Part shown: in pieces, positions 8,887 through 17,161 of the stretch
How the letters are laid out: every line of letters begins with the position of its first letter
Position numbering within the stretch: position 1 is the first letter of the stretch
Source: Streptomyces typhae
Lineage (GTDB): Bacteria > Actinomycetota > Actinomycetes > Streptomycetales > Streptomycetaceae
Length of the DNA: 64,000 nucleotides
Assembly: GCF_009755605.1 (NCBI RefSeq)
Contig: NZ_WPNZ01000001.1
Span: 124,001 to 188,000 of the forward strand
Direction: 5' to 3'
Notes under the pieces: generated by a model
Told to the model about the DNA's origin: nothing
Databases searched by the model: none
The model's input: the letters and a program-made list of their open reading frames with translations, nothing else
Translations under genes and position numbers: made by a program

Positions 8887-8915
8887 AATATGGTCGATGG
8901 CGCGTGGAATGTCAA
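8887..8915 (-). promoter_or_regulatory. Consensus housekeeping-type promoter of ABC operon
   Basis: On the minus strand TTGACA (8915-8910) is followed by a 17-bp spacer and CATATT (8892-8887). The ATG of the leader peptide starts 7 nt after the -10 element. This is one of the closest matches to the principal sigma factor consensus in the window. Confidence 0.7.
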
Positions 8916-8961
8916 CGCGAGGTCCGGTTCATCCCCCGTGTTCATCTCCCGTTACGGTGGC

Positions 8962-10626
8962 TCAACTCTTCGGAAACGACCAGGGATTGGCCTTGCAGCG
9001 GATGCCGTCGTGGTTCAGGAACTTGGTCTGTTGCTGCATGACGGGGGCCAGCTCGCCGTCGCGGCGGCAGTCCACATGTCCGTAGCCGAGCCGGTGACCG
9101 ACCTCGTGATTGATCAGCATCTGCCGGTACGGGTGGATGCGGTCGCCGTAGGTCTTGGCGCCCTGGGCCCACCGGAACGCATTGATCATCACCCGGTCGG
9201 TGGCGGCGGAGTCGCACGACACATTCTGTTCCCAGGTGTCGAGCCCGGATTTGGCGCACCATTTCGCGGTCGTTCCAGGACTGGCCAGGGTGATGACGAA
9301 ATCGGGCCGGCCCGAGGAGATCCGCTCGAAGGTCCTGGCGCCGCCGTGCGCCCAACTCCGGTTGTCGTTCAGGGTTTTCTGCACGGCCGTCGCGAAGAGT
9401 TCACCGTCGAGCGCCATGCCCTTTTCGATGTCGACGCGGTATCTGAATTTCTGGCCCTTGCCCGGCGCCTTGGCGAATCCGCGGATCGCGTCGAAGTCGC
9501 CGGACGCGGTGAGTTTCGCGTCCAGCGGGTACTTCTTGCCCATTTTCTCGTCGTACGTGGCCGGGGCGGCCGGAGCGGGATCGGACGGGGCCGGACGGTT
9601 GTCGGAGCGGGACGCCTCGGAGCCGCGCCCCGGACGGTCGTCGCCCTTGTCCGCGGCCCGCGTGGGCGAGCCGTCGCCCTTGGCGCCGTCGGCGACCTGA
9701 CCGGCCACGATGACCGCGAGGACGGTGGTGACGGCGGCGGCCGCGATGCCGGTGACGGTACGGCCGCGGCTCCGCGTGCGGCTCCGCGTGCCCGCGTCGC
9801 CGCCGTCGGCGGGGTCCTGGTCGCCGTCACCGGAACCGTCGCCGGTGCCGTCGTGCCCGCCGCCGTCGGAGCCGCCCGAGTCCCAGGTGGTCACGGACGC
9901 GTACGGGTCGCGGGGGGCCGGCTGCCGCTGCGCGGACCTCGTACCGGTCCGCGCGCCGCTCTGCGCAGCGGGTCTCGGGCCGGTCCTCGGGCCGGCGCCA
10001 CGAGGACCGGCGCTCGGACCGGTCCTCGTGGCGCCGCCGAAGACGTCGCCGTCGTCTTCGCCGTCCTCGATGTCGTCGTCCCGGACGTCGATCACGTCGT
10101 CGGCCCCGAAGGCGTCGACGTAGTCCTGCCGGGGGCCGCGCGCCGAGGTGCCCCGCCCCTGGGGAGACACTCCGTAACCGACGCCGATCCCGATCCCGGC
10201 CCCGGCCCTGCCGGAAGCCGCTCCGCCGACCTCGCCCCAGCCGCCTCCGGACTCGCGCCGCTCGGGGTGCCCGCCGCGCACCTTCGGGGTCCCGCCGGGC
10301 GGGGTGTGCAGGGGGGAGCCGTGCGGAGGCATGTGCTGGGGAATCCCGTGGGGCGGGGTGTGCTGCGGAACCCCGTGGGGCGGCGTGTGCTGGGGCACGC
10401 CGCGCGGAGGAGTGTGCCGGGGCACGCCGCGCGGAGGCGTCGACGCGGGTGGCGGGGACACCTGGGGCACCCCGTGCGGGGGCGTGACGTCGCCGCCGTC
10501 GCGCCGACGGCGGCCGGAGCCGGGTGCGGGGCCCTCGGCCGGGCCCTTCGGTGCGCCACTCCGTATGCCGGAGGTGCTGGTGGTGTCCGAGGTGTCGGCC
10601 GGACCCCGGCGGCTATGACGTCCCAC
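8962..10626 (-). CDS. DUF3152 putative membrane-anchored metalloprotease
   Basis: A 554-residue protein starting at GTG 10626, preceded by GAGGAG. Residues 1-285 are proline/glycine-rich and low-complexity (repeated HTPPRGVPQ-like units). A single hydrophobic segment (TGIAAAAVTTVLAVIVAG) lies near 290-308, and the C-terminal half is the DUF3152 domain. Near residues 505-516 it reads HEVGHRLGYGH, a full metzincin-type zinc site HExxHxxGxxH, so a zinc peptidase fold outside the membrane is plausible. Family members have no proven substrate that I know of. The upstream hydrolase gene ends 8 bp before it, so they are probably co-transcribed. Confidence 0.85.
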   Translation of the reverse strand: MGRHSRRGPADTSDTTSTSGIRSGAPKGPAEGPAPGSGRRRRDGGDVTPPHGVPQVSPPPASTPPRGVPRHTPPRGVPQHTPPHGVPQHTPPHGIPQHMPPHGSPLHTPPGGTPKVRGGHPERRESGGGWGEVGGAASGRAGAGIGIGVGYGVSPQGRGTSARGPRQDYVDAFGADDVIDVRDDDIEDGEDDGDVFGGATRTGPSAGPRGAGPRTGPRPAAQSGARTGTRSAQRQPAPRDPYASVTTWDSGGSDGGGHDGTGDGSGDGDQDPADGGDAGTRSRTRSRGRTVTGIAAAAVTTVLAVIVAGQVADGAKGDGSPTRAADKGDDRPGRGSEASRSDNRPAPSDPAPAAPATYDEKMGKKYPLDAKLTASGDFDAIRGFAKAPGKGQKFRYRVDIEKGMALDGELFATAVQKTLNDNRSWAHGGARTFERISSGRPDFVITLASPGTTAKWCAKSGLDTWEQNVSCDSAATDRVMINAFRWAQGAKTYGDRIHPYRQMLINHEVGHRLGYGHVDCRRDGELAPVMQQQTKFLNHDGIRCKANPWSFPKS

Positions 10627-10634
10627 GCGGCGCC

Positions 10635-11687
10635 TCAGCTCCTCGAACCCGAATCGTGGTGGTCCTTCATCACAGCGCCACGATCGCGCACACCACGTGC
10701 CCCACTCAACTCGCCCGACTCGACGGGTCCGGCCAACTCATCGGTATCGGCCAGCAGTTCACGGATGGCCGTCGCCACCGTCTCCGGATACTCCATCATC
10801 GCCACGTGCCCCGCGTCGGGCAGCGTCAGGAGCCGCGAGTCACGGAAGGCCGCCGACGCCCGGCGCGCCATGCGGTACGACACCAGCTGGTCCCGGCCGC
10901 CGTACACGAGCAGCGTGGGCGCGAGCACCCGCTCCGCCTGCCGCCACAGTCCGTGCTGGCCGCCGAGGGTGTACGCGTTCACGATGCCGCGCGCCGAGCG
11001 TGCCATCGCGTCCCAGAAGTAGGGGAGCGCGAGCCGCCGCTCCATCTCGCGGACCGCGGCGCCGAAGCCCTCCGGGGTGACCCGCCCGGGGTCCCCGTAA
11101 CAGAGGCCGAGCACGCCGCGCACCCGCTGCTCCGCCGACCACTCCTTGGTGAGCCGGGTGAACAGGGCGGCGACCCCGGGCAGCGCGAGCAGTCCGGTCG
11201 GCACCGCCGTGCGCTGCACCCGCAGCTCGGGCAGGGCGGGCGAGATCAGCGTCAGCGTGCGGACCAGGTCGGGGCGGACCGCGGCGACGCGCGTCGACAC
11301 GGCGCCGCCCAGCGAATTGGCCACCAGGTGCACGGGCCCGCGGCCTCGGGAGTCCAGGAGCCGGATGACCGCGCGCGCGTGCCCGGTGACCGAATAGTCG
11401 CCGTCGTCCGGCGGCGGCGAGTCGCCGAAGCCCGGCAGGTCCACGGCCTCGCAGTCCACGACGTCCTCGAGCAGCGGCATCAGCGCCGTCCAGTTCTGCG
11501 AGGACCCGCCGAGCCCGTGCACGTACAGCGCGGGCGGCAGACCGGGGCGCGCCGGGGGGCGCGAGCGCACGTTCAGGGTGAGTCCGGGCAGGGCGACCGA
11601 GTCGAGTCGCTCGCCCTTCGCGACGGCGACAGCCCCCGGTTTGGGGGCCACGGCGGCCAGTGCGCCGGGCAACTCGGTCGAAGACAT
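10635..11687 (-). CDS. Alpha/beta hydrolase
   Basis: A 350-residue alpha/beta-hydrolase-fold enzyme. The oxyanion strand reads YVHGLGGSSQNW, the nucleophile elbow is NSLGG (Ser about 125), the acid is in YGGRDQLV and the histidine in AGHVAMMEYP, so the catalytic triad is complete. The last 30 residues are polar and probably disordered. The substrate is unknown; esterase- or lactonase-like activity is the family default. It is the first gene of a pair with the DUF3152 gene, 8 bp apart. Confidence 0.88.
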   Translation of the reverse strand: MSSTELPGALAAVAPKPGAVAVAKGERLDSVALPGLTLNVRSRPPARPGLPPALYVHGLGGSSQNWTALMPLLEDVVDCEAVDLPGFGDSPPPDDGDYSVTGHARAVIRLLDSRGRGPVHLVANSLGGAVSTRVAAVRPDLVRTLTLISPALPELRVQRTAVPTGLLALPGVAALFTRLTKEWSAEQRVRGVLGLCYGDPGRVTPEGFGAAVREMERRLALPYFWDAMARSARGIVNAYTLGGQHGLWRQAERVLAPTLLVYGGRDQLVSYRMARRASAAFRDSRLLTLPDAGHVAMMEYPETVATAIRELLADTDELAGPVESGELSGARGVRDRGAVMKDHHDSGSRS

Positions 11688-12021
11688 GCGGGCAATGTTA
11701 CGAGACGATCACGTGCGGGATCACGTGTTCGGCGTCACAGATCCGGCGGGGATCGCGTGGCGGCGAAATCACCTCTTCCCTAGGCTCTGAGGTGATCGCG
11801 GGAACCGCCCGCCGCAGACCCGGGCGCGGCGAGAGGCATGAGAGCGGGCCCCCGGGAAACCCCGGGAGAGCGAGGCACGGCGCGCAAGTCGCGAGCCGGC
11901 TTCCCAGTCAGCCCGGGGAAGAGACCCGCCAACCCGGGGAAGAGACCCGCCAGCCCGGGGAAAAGACCCGTCAGCCCGGGGAAGAGACCGTCGCCCCGGG
12001 AAAGAGAGCCGAGGAGTCCAC
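11688..12021. other. Divergent intergenic region with 21-bp repeats
   Basis: A 334-bp stretch between the hydrolase (minus) and the small acidic protein (plus). It must hold both promoters, but I see no convincing -35/-10 pair. Its second half is dominated by a 21-bp tandem repeat (11909-11992), followed directly by the GAGGAG ribosome-binding site of the plus-strand gene at 12010-12015. Confidence 0.6.
11909..11992. repeat. 21-bp tandem repeat, four copies
   Basis: Four nearly identical 21-bp units with core CAGCCCGGGGAAGAGACCC run from 11909 to 11992, with a decayed fifth copy reaching the ribosome-binding site at about 12010. They lie in the probable 5' untranslated region of the acidic small protein. 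Confidence 0.9.
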
Positions 12022-12252
12022 ATGAGCGTCGACCCGACCGACCCCGACACCTTCCAGGTGGATGAGCCCTCGGCGCAGGAGTCAGGGCCGGAGACCCCGG
12101 AGGCGGACTCCGCCGAGCAGCACACCGCCCTCACCCCGGAGCGGGACGACTCGCTCCAGTCCCTCAATGAGGCGGACCAGAACGCCGCCGACGAGGCCGA
12201 CCTGGCAGAACAGGCACGCGTGGTGTCCCAGGACGAGGACGACTACCGCTGA
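12022..12252 (+). CDS. Small acidic protein, 76 aa, unknown function
   Basis: ATG preceded by GAGGAG at 6 nt. The 76-residue product is strongly acidic (Asp/Glu in about a third of positions) with no hydrophobic core, signal peptide or cysteine, so it is probably largely disordered. The C-terminal half (LNEADQNAADEADLAEQARV) looks like an amphipathic helix and is the part I would expect to be conserved among streptomycetes. It lies 187 bp upstream of a TetR regulator on the same strand. I do not recognise a function. Confidence 0.8.
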   Translation: MSVDPTDPDTFQVDEPSAQESGPETPEADSAEQHTALTPERDDSLQSLNEADQNAADEADLAEQARVVSQDEDDYR

Positions 12253-12439
12253 CGGCGCACCCGGGCGGCCGACCCGCACGCAGCTGCCCGTGTTCGCCCG
12301 GCTACGCACCGGCGCCGGGACGTGTCGAGGACATCCAGTCCGTGAAATTCTGCGCTCGCACCGCACACATCACAGTTACCGAAAAGTACGATGGCGACGC
12401 GGCGCACACCGCAGCACAAGGACGACTTCGGGAGGCGGC

Positions 12440-13081
12440 GTGACAGCCATCGAGCAGACAGAGGCGGCGCGCCCGCGGGGCACACGCCTGCCGCGCCGTG
12501 CCCGGCGCAATCAGCTTCTGGGCGCGGCCCAGGAGGTGTTCGTCGCGCAGGGGTACCACGCGGCGGCGATGGACGACATCGCGGAACGGGCGGGCGTCAG
12601 CAAGCCGGTGCTCTACCAGCACTTCCCCGGCAAACTGGACCTCTACCTCGCGCTGCTCGACCAGCACTGCGAGAACCTGCTCCAGGCGGTGCGCGCGGCG
12701 CTCGCGTCGACGACGGACAACAAGCTGCGCGTCGCGGCCACGATGGACGCCTATTTCGGGTACGTGGAGGACGACGGCGGCGCGTTCCGGCTGGTCTTCG
12801 AGTCGGACCTGACGAACGAGCCCGCGGTCCGCGAGCGCGTGGACAAGGTCACCCTGGAGTGCGCCGAGGCGATCTGCGAGGTGATCGCGGAGGACACCGG
12901 CCTGTCCAAGTCCGAGTCGATGCTCCTGGCGTCCGGACTCGGCGGCCTCGCCCAGGTCGTCGCGCGCTACTGGCTGCACAGCGACGGCGGCGTGCCGCGC
13001 GAGAAGGCGGTGGAGCTGCTCACCTCGCTGGCCTGGCGCGGCATCGCGGGCTTCCCGCTGCACGGCACGGAAGGCCACTGA
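12440..13081 (+). CDS. TetR/AcrR family transcriptional regulator
   Basis: A 213-residue one-component regulator. The N-terminal helix-turn-helix is clear (RRARRNQLLGAAQEVFVAQG, then DDIAERAGVSKPVLYQHFPGK at about residues 38-58). The C-terminal half is helical and ligand-binding, with LLTSLAWRGIAGFPL at the end. I chose the GTG at 12440 because GGAGG lies 4 nt upstream; an in-frame earlier ATG at 12062 would overlap the acidic protein gene. The gene stands alone before DUF3107, so its target is not obvious from context. Members of this subgroup sometimes control membrane-lipid or efflux genes; that is inference. Confidence 0.9.
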   Translation: MTAIEQTEAARPRGTRLPRRARRNQLLGAAQEVFVAQGYHAAAMDDIAERAGVSKPVLYQHFPGKLDLYLALLDQHCENLLQAVRAALASTTDNKLRVAATMDAYFGYVEDDGGAFRLVFESDLTNEPAVRERVDKVTLECAEAICEVIAEDTGLSKSESMLLASGLGGLAQVVARYWLHSDGGVPREKAVELLTSLAWRGIAGFPLHGTEGH

Positions 13082-13227
13082 CCGCGCATTTGTTCCCACC
13101 CTGCGCCCCGGCGTTGTTCGCTCCTGGCGTGCACGCCCGGCACCGATCCCGTCCCCTCACCGGGCTAATCTGTGCTGGGTACGGCGCGGGCGCCCGCGCA
13201 CATCACTGACCGTCGGAGGGACAAAGC

Positions 13228-13455
13228 GTGGAGGTCAAGATCGGCGTGCAGCACGCGCCGCGCGAGATCGTTCTGGAGAGCGGTCAGAGCGCCGAGGAGG
13301 TCGAGAGCGCGGTGTCCGAGGCTCTTTCGGGCAAGGCCCCGCTCCTGAGCCTGGAGGACGACCACGGCCGCAAGGTCCTGGTGCCTTCCGACCGCCTCGC
13401 CTACGTGGAGATCGGCGAGCCGACTCAGCGCAAGGTGGGCTTCGGCGCCCTGTAG
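13228..13455 (+). CDS. DUF3107 family protein, 75 aa
   Basis: A complete 75-residue DUF3107 protein starting at GTG with GGAGGG 7 nt upstream. It reads MEVKIGVQHAPREIVLESGQ at the start and ends RKVGFGAL. The small alpha/beta fold resembles an ATP-binding fragment in some family annotations, but no catalytic residue is evident and the function is unknown. It follows the TetR gene by 146 bp and is closed by a strong hairpin terminator. Confidence 0.9.
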   Translation: MEVKIGVQHAPREIVLESGQSAEEVESAVSEALSGKAPLLSLEDDHGRKVLVPSDRLAYVEIGEPTQRKVGFGAL

Positions 13456-13475
13456 GACCACGCGCGAGCAGCAGG

Positions 13476-13510
13476 ACGACGGCCCGGTGGCACTGCCACC
13501 GGGCCGTCGT
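13476..13510 (+). terminator. Hairpin terminator after DUF3107
   Basis: A perfect 15-bp stem (13476-13490 with 13496-13510) closes a 5-nt loop, 20 bp after the DUF3107 stop. Only TTCC follows, which is usual for streptomycete terminators. Confidence 0.85.
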
Positions 13511-13546
13511 TCCGTGTGCGGCGGCGCGATTTCCCGGCGTCGGCGC

Positions 13547-13651
13547 GGAGTTCGGTTCGGGTGTGCTCGTCCGGGCGCCCGGAGTTCGGTTCGGATTGCT
13601 CGTCCGGGCACCGGGAGTTCGGTTCGGGTGTGCGCGTCCGGGCACCCGGAG
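13547..13651. repeat. 33-34 bp tandem repeat, three copies
   Basis: Three imperfect units beginning GGAGTTCGGTTCGG and containing CGTCCGGGC lie end to end between the DUF3107 terminator and the small membrane protein. I see no coding frame or stable hairpin that explains them. Confidence 0.8.
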
Positions 13652-13731
13652 CTGGAGGGTTGTATTCCGGCAGCCGGGGGTAAGACCGGCTACGACCGAT
13701 TTGCACCTGGCCACGAGGGAGGGAACACACC

Positions 13732-14001
13732 GTGATCCTCGAAGCACTCGGCTCCGCACTCATCGGCCTCGCCCTGGCCTGGGCGACGGCCCGCCGACTG
13801 CCGCACCGGCTCCCCGCACGAGCCCTCGTCCTGTCCACCGGAGTGGGCGGAGCGCTCGTCGGAGCCTTCATCACGCACATGGCGCTCGGTCCGGGCCACC
13901 CGCCCGCGATCCTGCTGGGCGCCCTGGCCGTCTCCGCGGCCCTGCTCTCACTCCTGCTCCGCCCCACCCGCCGCCTGCACCGCCGCCAGGCACCTGCGTA
14001 G
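13732..14001 (+). CDS. Small membrane protein, 89 aa, unknown
   Basis: GTG start with GAGGGAGG 8 nt upstream. The 89 residues form three hydrophobic segments (MILEALGSALIGLALAWATA; LVLSTGVGGALVGAFITHMA; ILLGALAVSAALLSLLL) and end in a basic tail. It has no motif I recognise. It may be a short integral membrane protein of the streptomycete core; neighbours give no functional hint. Confidence 0.75.
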   Translation: MILEALGSALIGLALAWATARRLPHRLPARALVLSTGVGGALVGAFITHMALGPGHPPAILLGALAVSAALLSLLLRPTRRLHRRQAPA

Positions 14002-14072
14002 GCCTGGCGGCGGACGTTCCAGCCCGCCCGGCACGCGAGAAAAGGCCCGTCCGGCGCGCGAGAAAAAGCCCG

Positions 14073-14187
14073 TCCGGCGCTTGAGGACGAGCCCGCAGGG
14101 CGACCCCAGCCGGTCCGGCGCTTGAGGACGAGCCCGCAGGGCGACCCCAGCCCGTCCGGCGCTTGAGGACGAGCCCGCAGGGCGATC
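14073..14187. repeat. 41-bp tandem intergenic repeat, three copies
   Basis: Units start at 14073, 14114 and 14155 (period 41) and share GTCCGGCGCTTGAGGACGAG followed by CCCGCAGGGCGA. A shorter relative precedes them at about 14045. The same core, sometimes with its inverted partner, recurs at 21581-21755, 41669-41703 and 62334-62460, always between genes. Confidence 0.9.
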
Positions 14188-14243
14188 GACGGCCACCACG
14201 GCTGGGGCGAACCCGACGGGCGCCGGCACCTACCCCGGCAAGG

Positions 14244-15029
14244 CTAGGCCGCCAGGCCAAGCGCGGCCATGCGCTTGGTGTGCGCCTCGGTGATCCGGGA
14301 GAACATCCGCCCGACCTCCGCGAGGTCGAACCCGTCCGCGACCCCCCCGACCAGCATGGTCGACAACGCGTCCCGGTCGGCGACCACGCGCTGCGACTGG
14401 GAAAGGGCCTCACCCATGAGCCGCCGCGCCCACAGCGCGAGCCGCCCGCCGACCCGCGGCTCCGCCTCGATCGCGGCCCGCACCTTCTCCACGGCGAAGC
14501 TCGCGTGGCCGGTGTCGTCGAGCACACCGAGCACCAGCCAGCGGGTGTCGACGTCGAGCCGCGCCGCGACCTCGCGGTAGAAGTCACTCGCGATGGAGTC
14601 ACCGACGTACGCCTTGACCAGGCCTTCCAGCCAGTCGGACGGCGCGGTCTGCTTATGGAACCCGTCGAGCGCCTCGACGAAAGGATCCATGGCCTCGGTG
14701 GGCTCCGCGCCGACCGCCGCGAGCCGGTCCCGCAACTGCTCGAAGTGGTGGAACTCGGCGGACGCCATCTTCGCCAGCTCCGCCTTGTCGGCGAGCGTCG
14801 GCGCCAGCTTCGCGTCCTCCGCGAGGCGCTCGAACGCCGCCAGCTCGCCGTACGCGAGCGCGCCGAGCAGATCCACGACGGCGGCGCGGTACTGCGGGTC
14901 GGCGGACGCCGTCTTCCAGTCCTGCGCGGCGACCCCGGTGGGGGCGGCGGCGTTCTCTTCGGCGGCTTCGGCGGCTGCGGTGCTTTCGGGGCGTTCGGGG
15001 GGCTTCGCGGCGGTGTCAGACGTCTCCAT
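14244..15029 (-). CDS. Ferritin-like fold protein (MiaE_2-like)
   Basis: A 261-residue protein with a four-helix ferritin-like domain after an Ala/Glu/Pro-rich N-terminus. Iron-ligand-like positions include E in YGELAAFERL, ExxH in AEFHHFEQL and the helix LDDTGHASFAVEK. This matches the family described as tRNA-(ms2io6A)-hydroxylase-like, but whether it hydroxylates tRNA in Streptomyces is not established. The ATG at 15029 (METSDTAAKP) was chosen because the longer frame upstream is arginine-rich and lacks family character. It is divergent from the RNA helicase gene. Confidence 0.85.
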   Translation of the reverse strand: METSDTAAKPPERPESTAAAEAAEENAAAPTGVAAQDWKTASADPQYRAAVVDLLGALAYGELAAFERLAEDAKLAPTLADKAELAKMASAEFHHFEQLRDRLAAVGAEPTEAMDPFVEALDGFHKQTAPSDWLEGLVKAYVGDSIASDFYREVAARLDVDTRWLVLGVLDDTGHASFAVEKVRAAIEAEPRVGGRLALWARRLMGEALSQSQRVVADRDALSTMLVGGVADGFDLAEVGRMFSRITEAHTKRMAALGLAA

Positions 15030-15411
15030 GAAGCGCACAATAGCCCGCTCGCCGCACGGCGTAAGGGCCTGGTCAACCACTGTGACGACGGCAACGTGAG
15101 CAATTCGCCGGACACGCATGCGAGATTCCGGGGTACAGTGGTAATGCGCCCGCCGAATATTCGACGGGCCGCATGAATGAGGATGCCCGGTCGGTGGCCC
15201 GATCGGCTCCGACCAGACAGCCCTCCAGGGCGGTATGCACGGTGCGTACTGCATGCGGAGGGACCCCCTCAGCGGTGTGAGCGCTCGAGCGTCGGCAGTG
15301 GTCCCGTACCACCGGCTCGCCGGGCTCGTTCCCCAGGCGGCCGGCAGTCCCCGGTACGGTCACGACCCCCAGCGTTCGCCTCGCGCCGCGTCTCACAGAA
15401 GAGGCATTGCC
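15030..15411. other. Divergent intergenic region before RNA helicase
   Basis: A 382-bp region between the ferritin-like gene (minus) and the helicase (plus). TACAGT at about 15133-15138 could be a plus-strand -10 element, giving a leader of roughly 270 nt. A perfect palindrome CGAATATTCG lies at 15154-15163 within a longer imperfect inverted repeat (CCCGC...CGGG). The region ends with AGAAGAGG (15397-15404), the helicase ribosome-binding site. Confidence 0.5.
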
Positions 15412-17109
15412 CTGACTACGACTTTCCGAGAGCTCGGAATTCTCCCCGAGACCGCCGAGGCCCTTGAGGCCGTCGGCATCATCAACCCCTTCCCCATCCA
15501 GGAGATGACGCTCCCCGTCGCCCTTTCGGGCACCGACGTCATCGGCCAGGCGAAGACCGGCACCGGCAAGACGCTCGGCTTCGGCCTTCCGCTCCTCGAG
15601 CGCGTCGTCGTCCCCGCCGACGTCGAGGCGGGCCGCGCCGAGTCCGGTCAGCTGACCGAGGCACCGCAGGCCCTCATCGTGGTTCCGACCCGCGAGCTGT
15701 GCCAGCAGGTGACCAACGACCTGCTGACCGCCGGCAAGGCGCGCAACGTCCGCGTCCTCGCCATATATGGCGGCCGCGCCTACGAACCGCAGGTCGAGGC
15801 CCTCAAGAAGGGCGTCGACGTGGTCGTCGGCACCCCGGGCCGCCTGCTCGACCTGGCCGGACAGCGCAAGCTGAACCTGAAGCACATCAAGTGCCTCGTC
15901 CTCGACGAGGCCGACGAGATGCTCGACCTGGGCTTCCTGCCCGACGTCGAGAAGATCATCAACATGCTTCCGGTGAAGCGCCAGACGATGCTCTTCTCCG
16001 CGACCATGCCGGGCGCCGTCATCGGCCTCGCCCGCCGGTACATGTCGCAGCCCACGCACATCCGCGCCACCGCGCCGGACGACGAGGGCCAGACCGTCGC
16101 GAACACCGCGCAGTTCGTGTACCGCGCGCACTCCATGGACAAGCCGGAGATGGTCTCCCGCATCCTGCAGGCCGAGGGCCGCGGCCTCGCGATGATCTTC
16201 TGCCGTACGAAGCGCACGGCCGCGGACATCGCCGAGCAGCTGGAGCGCCGCGGGTTCGCCTCCGGCGCGGTCCACGGCGACCTGGGCCAGGGAGCGCGCG
16301 AGCAGGCGCTGCGCGCGTTCCGCAACGGCAAGGTCGACGTGCTCGTGTGCACCGACGTCGCCGCGCGCGGCATCGACGTCGAGGGCGTCACGCACGTCAT
16401 CAACTACCAGTCGCCCGAGGACGAGAAGACCTATCTGCACCGCATCGGCCGCACCGGCCGCGCGGGCGCCAAGGGCATCGCGATCACGCTGGTCGACTGG
16501 GACGACATCCCGCGCTGGCAGCTCATCAACAAGGCGCTCGACCTGGACTTCAACGACCCGGTCGAGACGTACTCCAGCTCCCCTCACCTGTACGAGGAGC
16601 TGAGCATCCCCGCCGGTACGAAGGGTGTCCTGCCGCGCACGGAGCGCACGCGCGCCGGGCTCGACGCCGAGGAGATCGAGGACCTGGGCGAGACCGGGGC
16701 CCGCGGTTCGCGTGGCGGTTCCGGCTCCCGGGGGCCCGCGCGGTCCCGGGCCGGGGGGCGTGCGCCGGCCGAGGAGGCCGAGCGGCCCGTGCGTACGCCT
16801 CGGCGGCGGCGCAGGACCCGGGCCGGGGCGCCGGTCGAGGGGGAGGCTGCGGCCACGGCCGTCGTCGAGGCTGACGCCTCGCCTGCCTCGTCCGCTGCTT
16901 CTGCCTCGTCTGCTTCGGCCGTCTCGTCCGGCTCGTCCGTGGCGGAGGAGGCTGCCGCGCCGCGTACGCCTCGGCGGCGGCGGCGTACCCGTGCGGGGGC
17001 GGAGGCTTCTGCGGAGGCTCCGGCCGCTGCCGCTGCCTCCGAGGAGGCTGCGGAGGTCAAGCCTCGGCGGCGGCGGACGCGTAAGTCGGCGGAGTCCGCC
17101 GACAGCTAG
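15412..17109 (+). CDS. DEAD-box ATP-dependent RNA helicase
   Basis: An RNA helicase of 565 residues that unwinds RNA duplexes using ATP. Visible motifs: Q-motif FPIQEMTLP, Walker A AKTGTGKT (about 47), DEAD in VLDEADEMLDLGF (about 163), SAT in LFSATMPG and HRIGRTGRAG. After residue 430 comes a basic, disordered tail with three copies of an RRRRRTRAG-type element, likely RNA-binding. No ATG, GTG or TTG fits the ribosome-binding site: AGAAGAGG is followed after 7 nt by CTG at 15412, and the protein then begins (M)TTTFRELGILPE as family members do. An in-frame GTG further upstream is possible but lacks a ribosome-binding site. Confidence 0.92.
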   Translation: MTTTFRELGILPETAEALEAVGIINPFPIQEMTLPVALSGTDVIGQAKTGTGKTLGFGLPLLERVVVPADVEAGRAESGQLTEAPQALIVVPTRELCQQVTNDLLTAGKARNVRVLAIYGGRAYEPQVEALKKGVDVVVGTPGRLLDLAGQRKLNLKHIKCLVLDEADEMLDLGFLPDVEKIINMLPVKRQTMLFSATMPGAVIGLARRYMSQPTHIRATAPDDEGQTVANTAQFVYRAHSMDKPEMVSRILQAEGRGLAMIFCRTKRTAADIAEQLERRGFASGAVHGDLGQGAREQALRAFRNGKVDVLVCTDVAARGIDVEGVTHVINYQSPEDEKTYLHRIGRTGRAGAKGIAITLVDWDDIPRWQLINKALDLDFNDPVETYSSSPHLYEELSIPAGTKGVLPRTERTRAGLDAEEIEDLGETGARGSRGGSGSRGPARSRAGGRAPAEEAERPVRTPRRRRRTRAGAPVEGEAAATAVVEADASPASSAASASSASAVSSGSSVAEEAAAPRTPRRRRRTRAGAEASAEAPAAAAASEEAAEVKPRRRRTRKSAESADS

Positions 17110-17126
17110 TCCGTGCAGTTCCCTCT

Positions 17127-17161
17127 CCCGTGCCCGGGGCCCTCGTGGTCCCGGGCACGGG
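17127..17161 (+). terminator. Rho-independent terminator after helicase
   Basis: CCCGTGCCCGGG (17127-17138) pairs perfectly with 17150-17161 around an 11-nt loop and is followed by TGTTTTCC. It lies 17 bp after the helicase stop. Confidence 0.85.
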
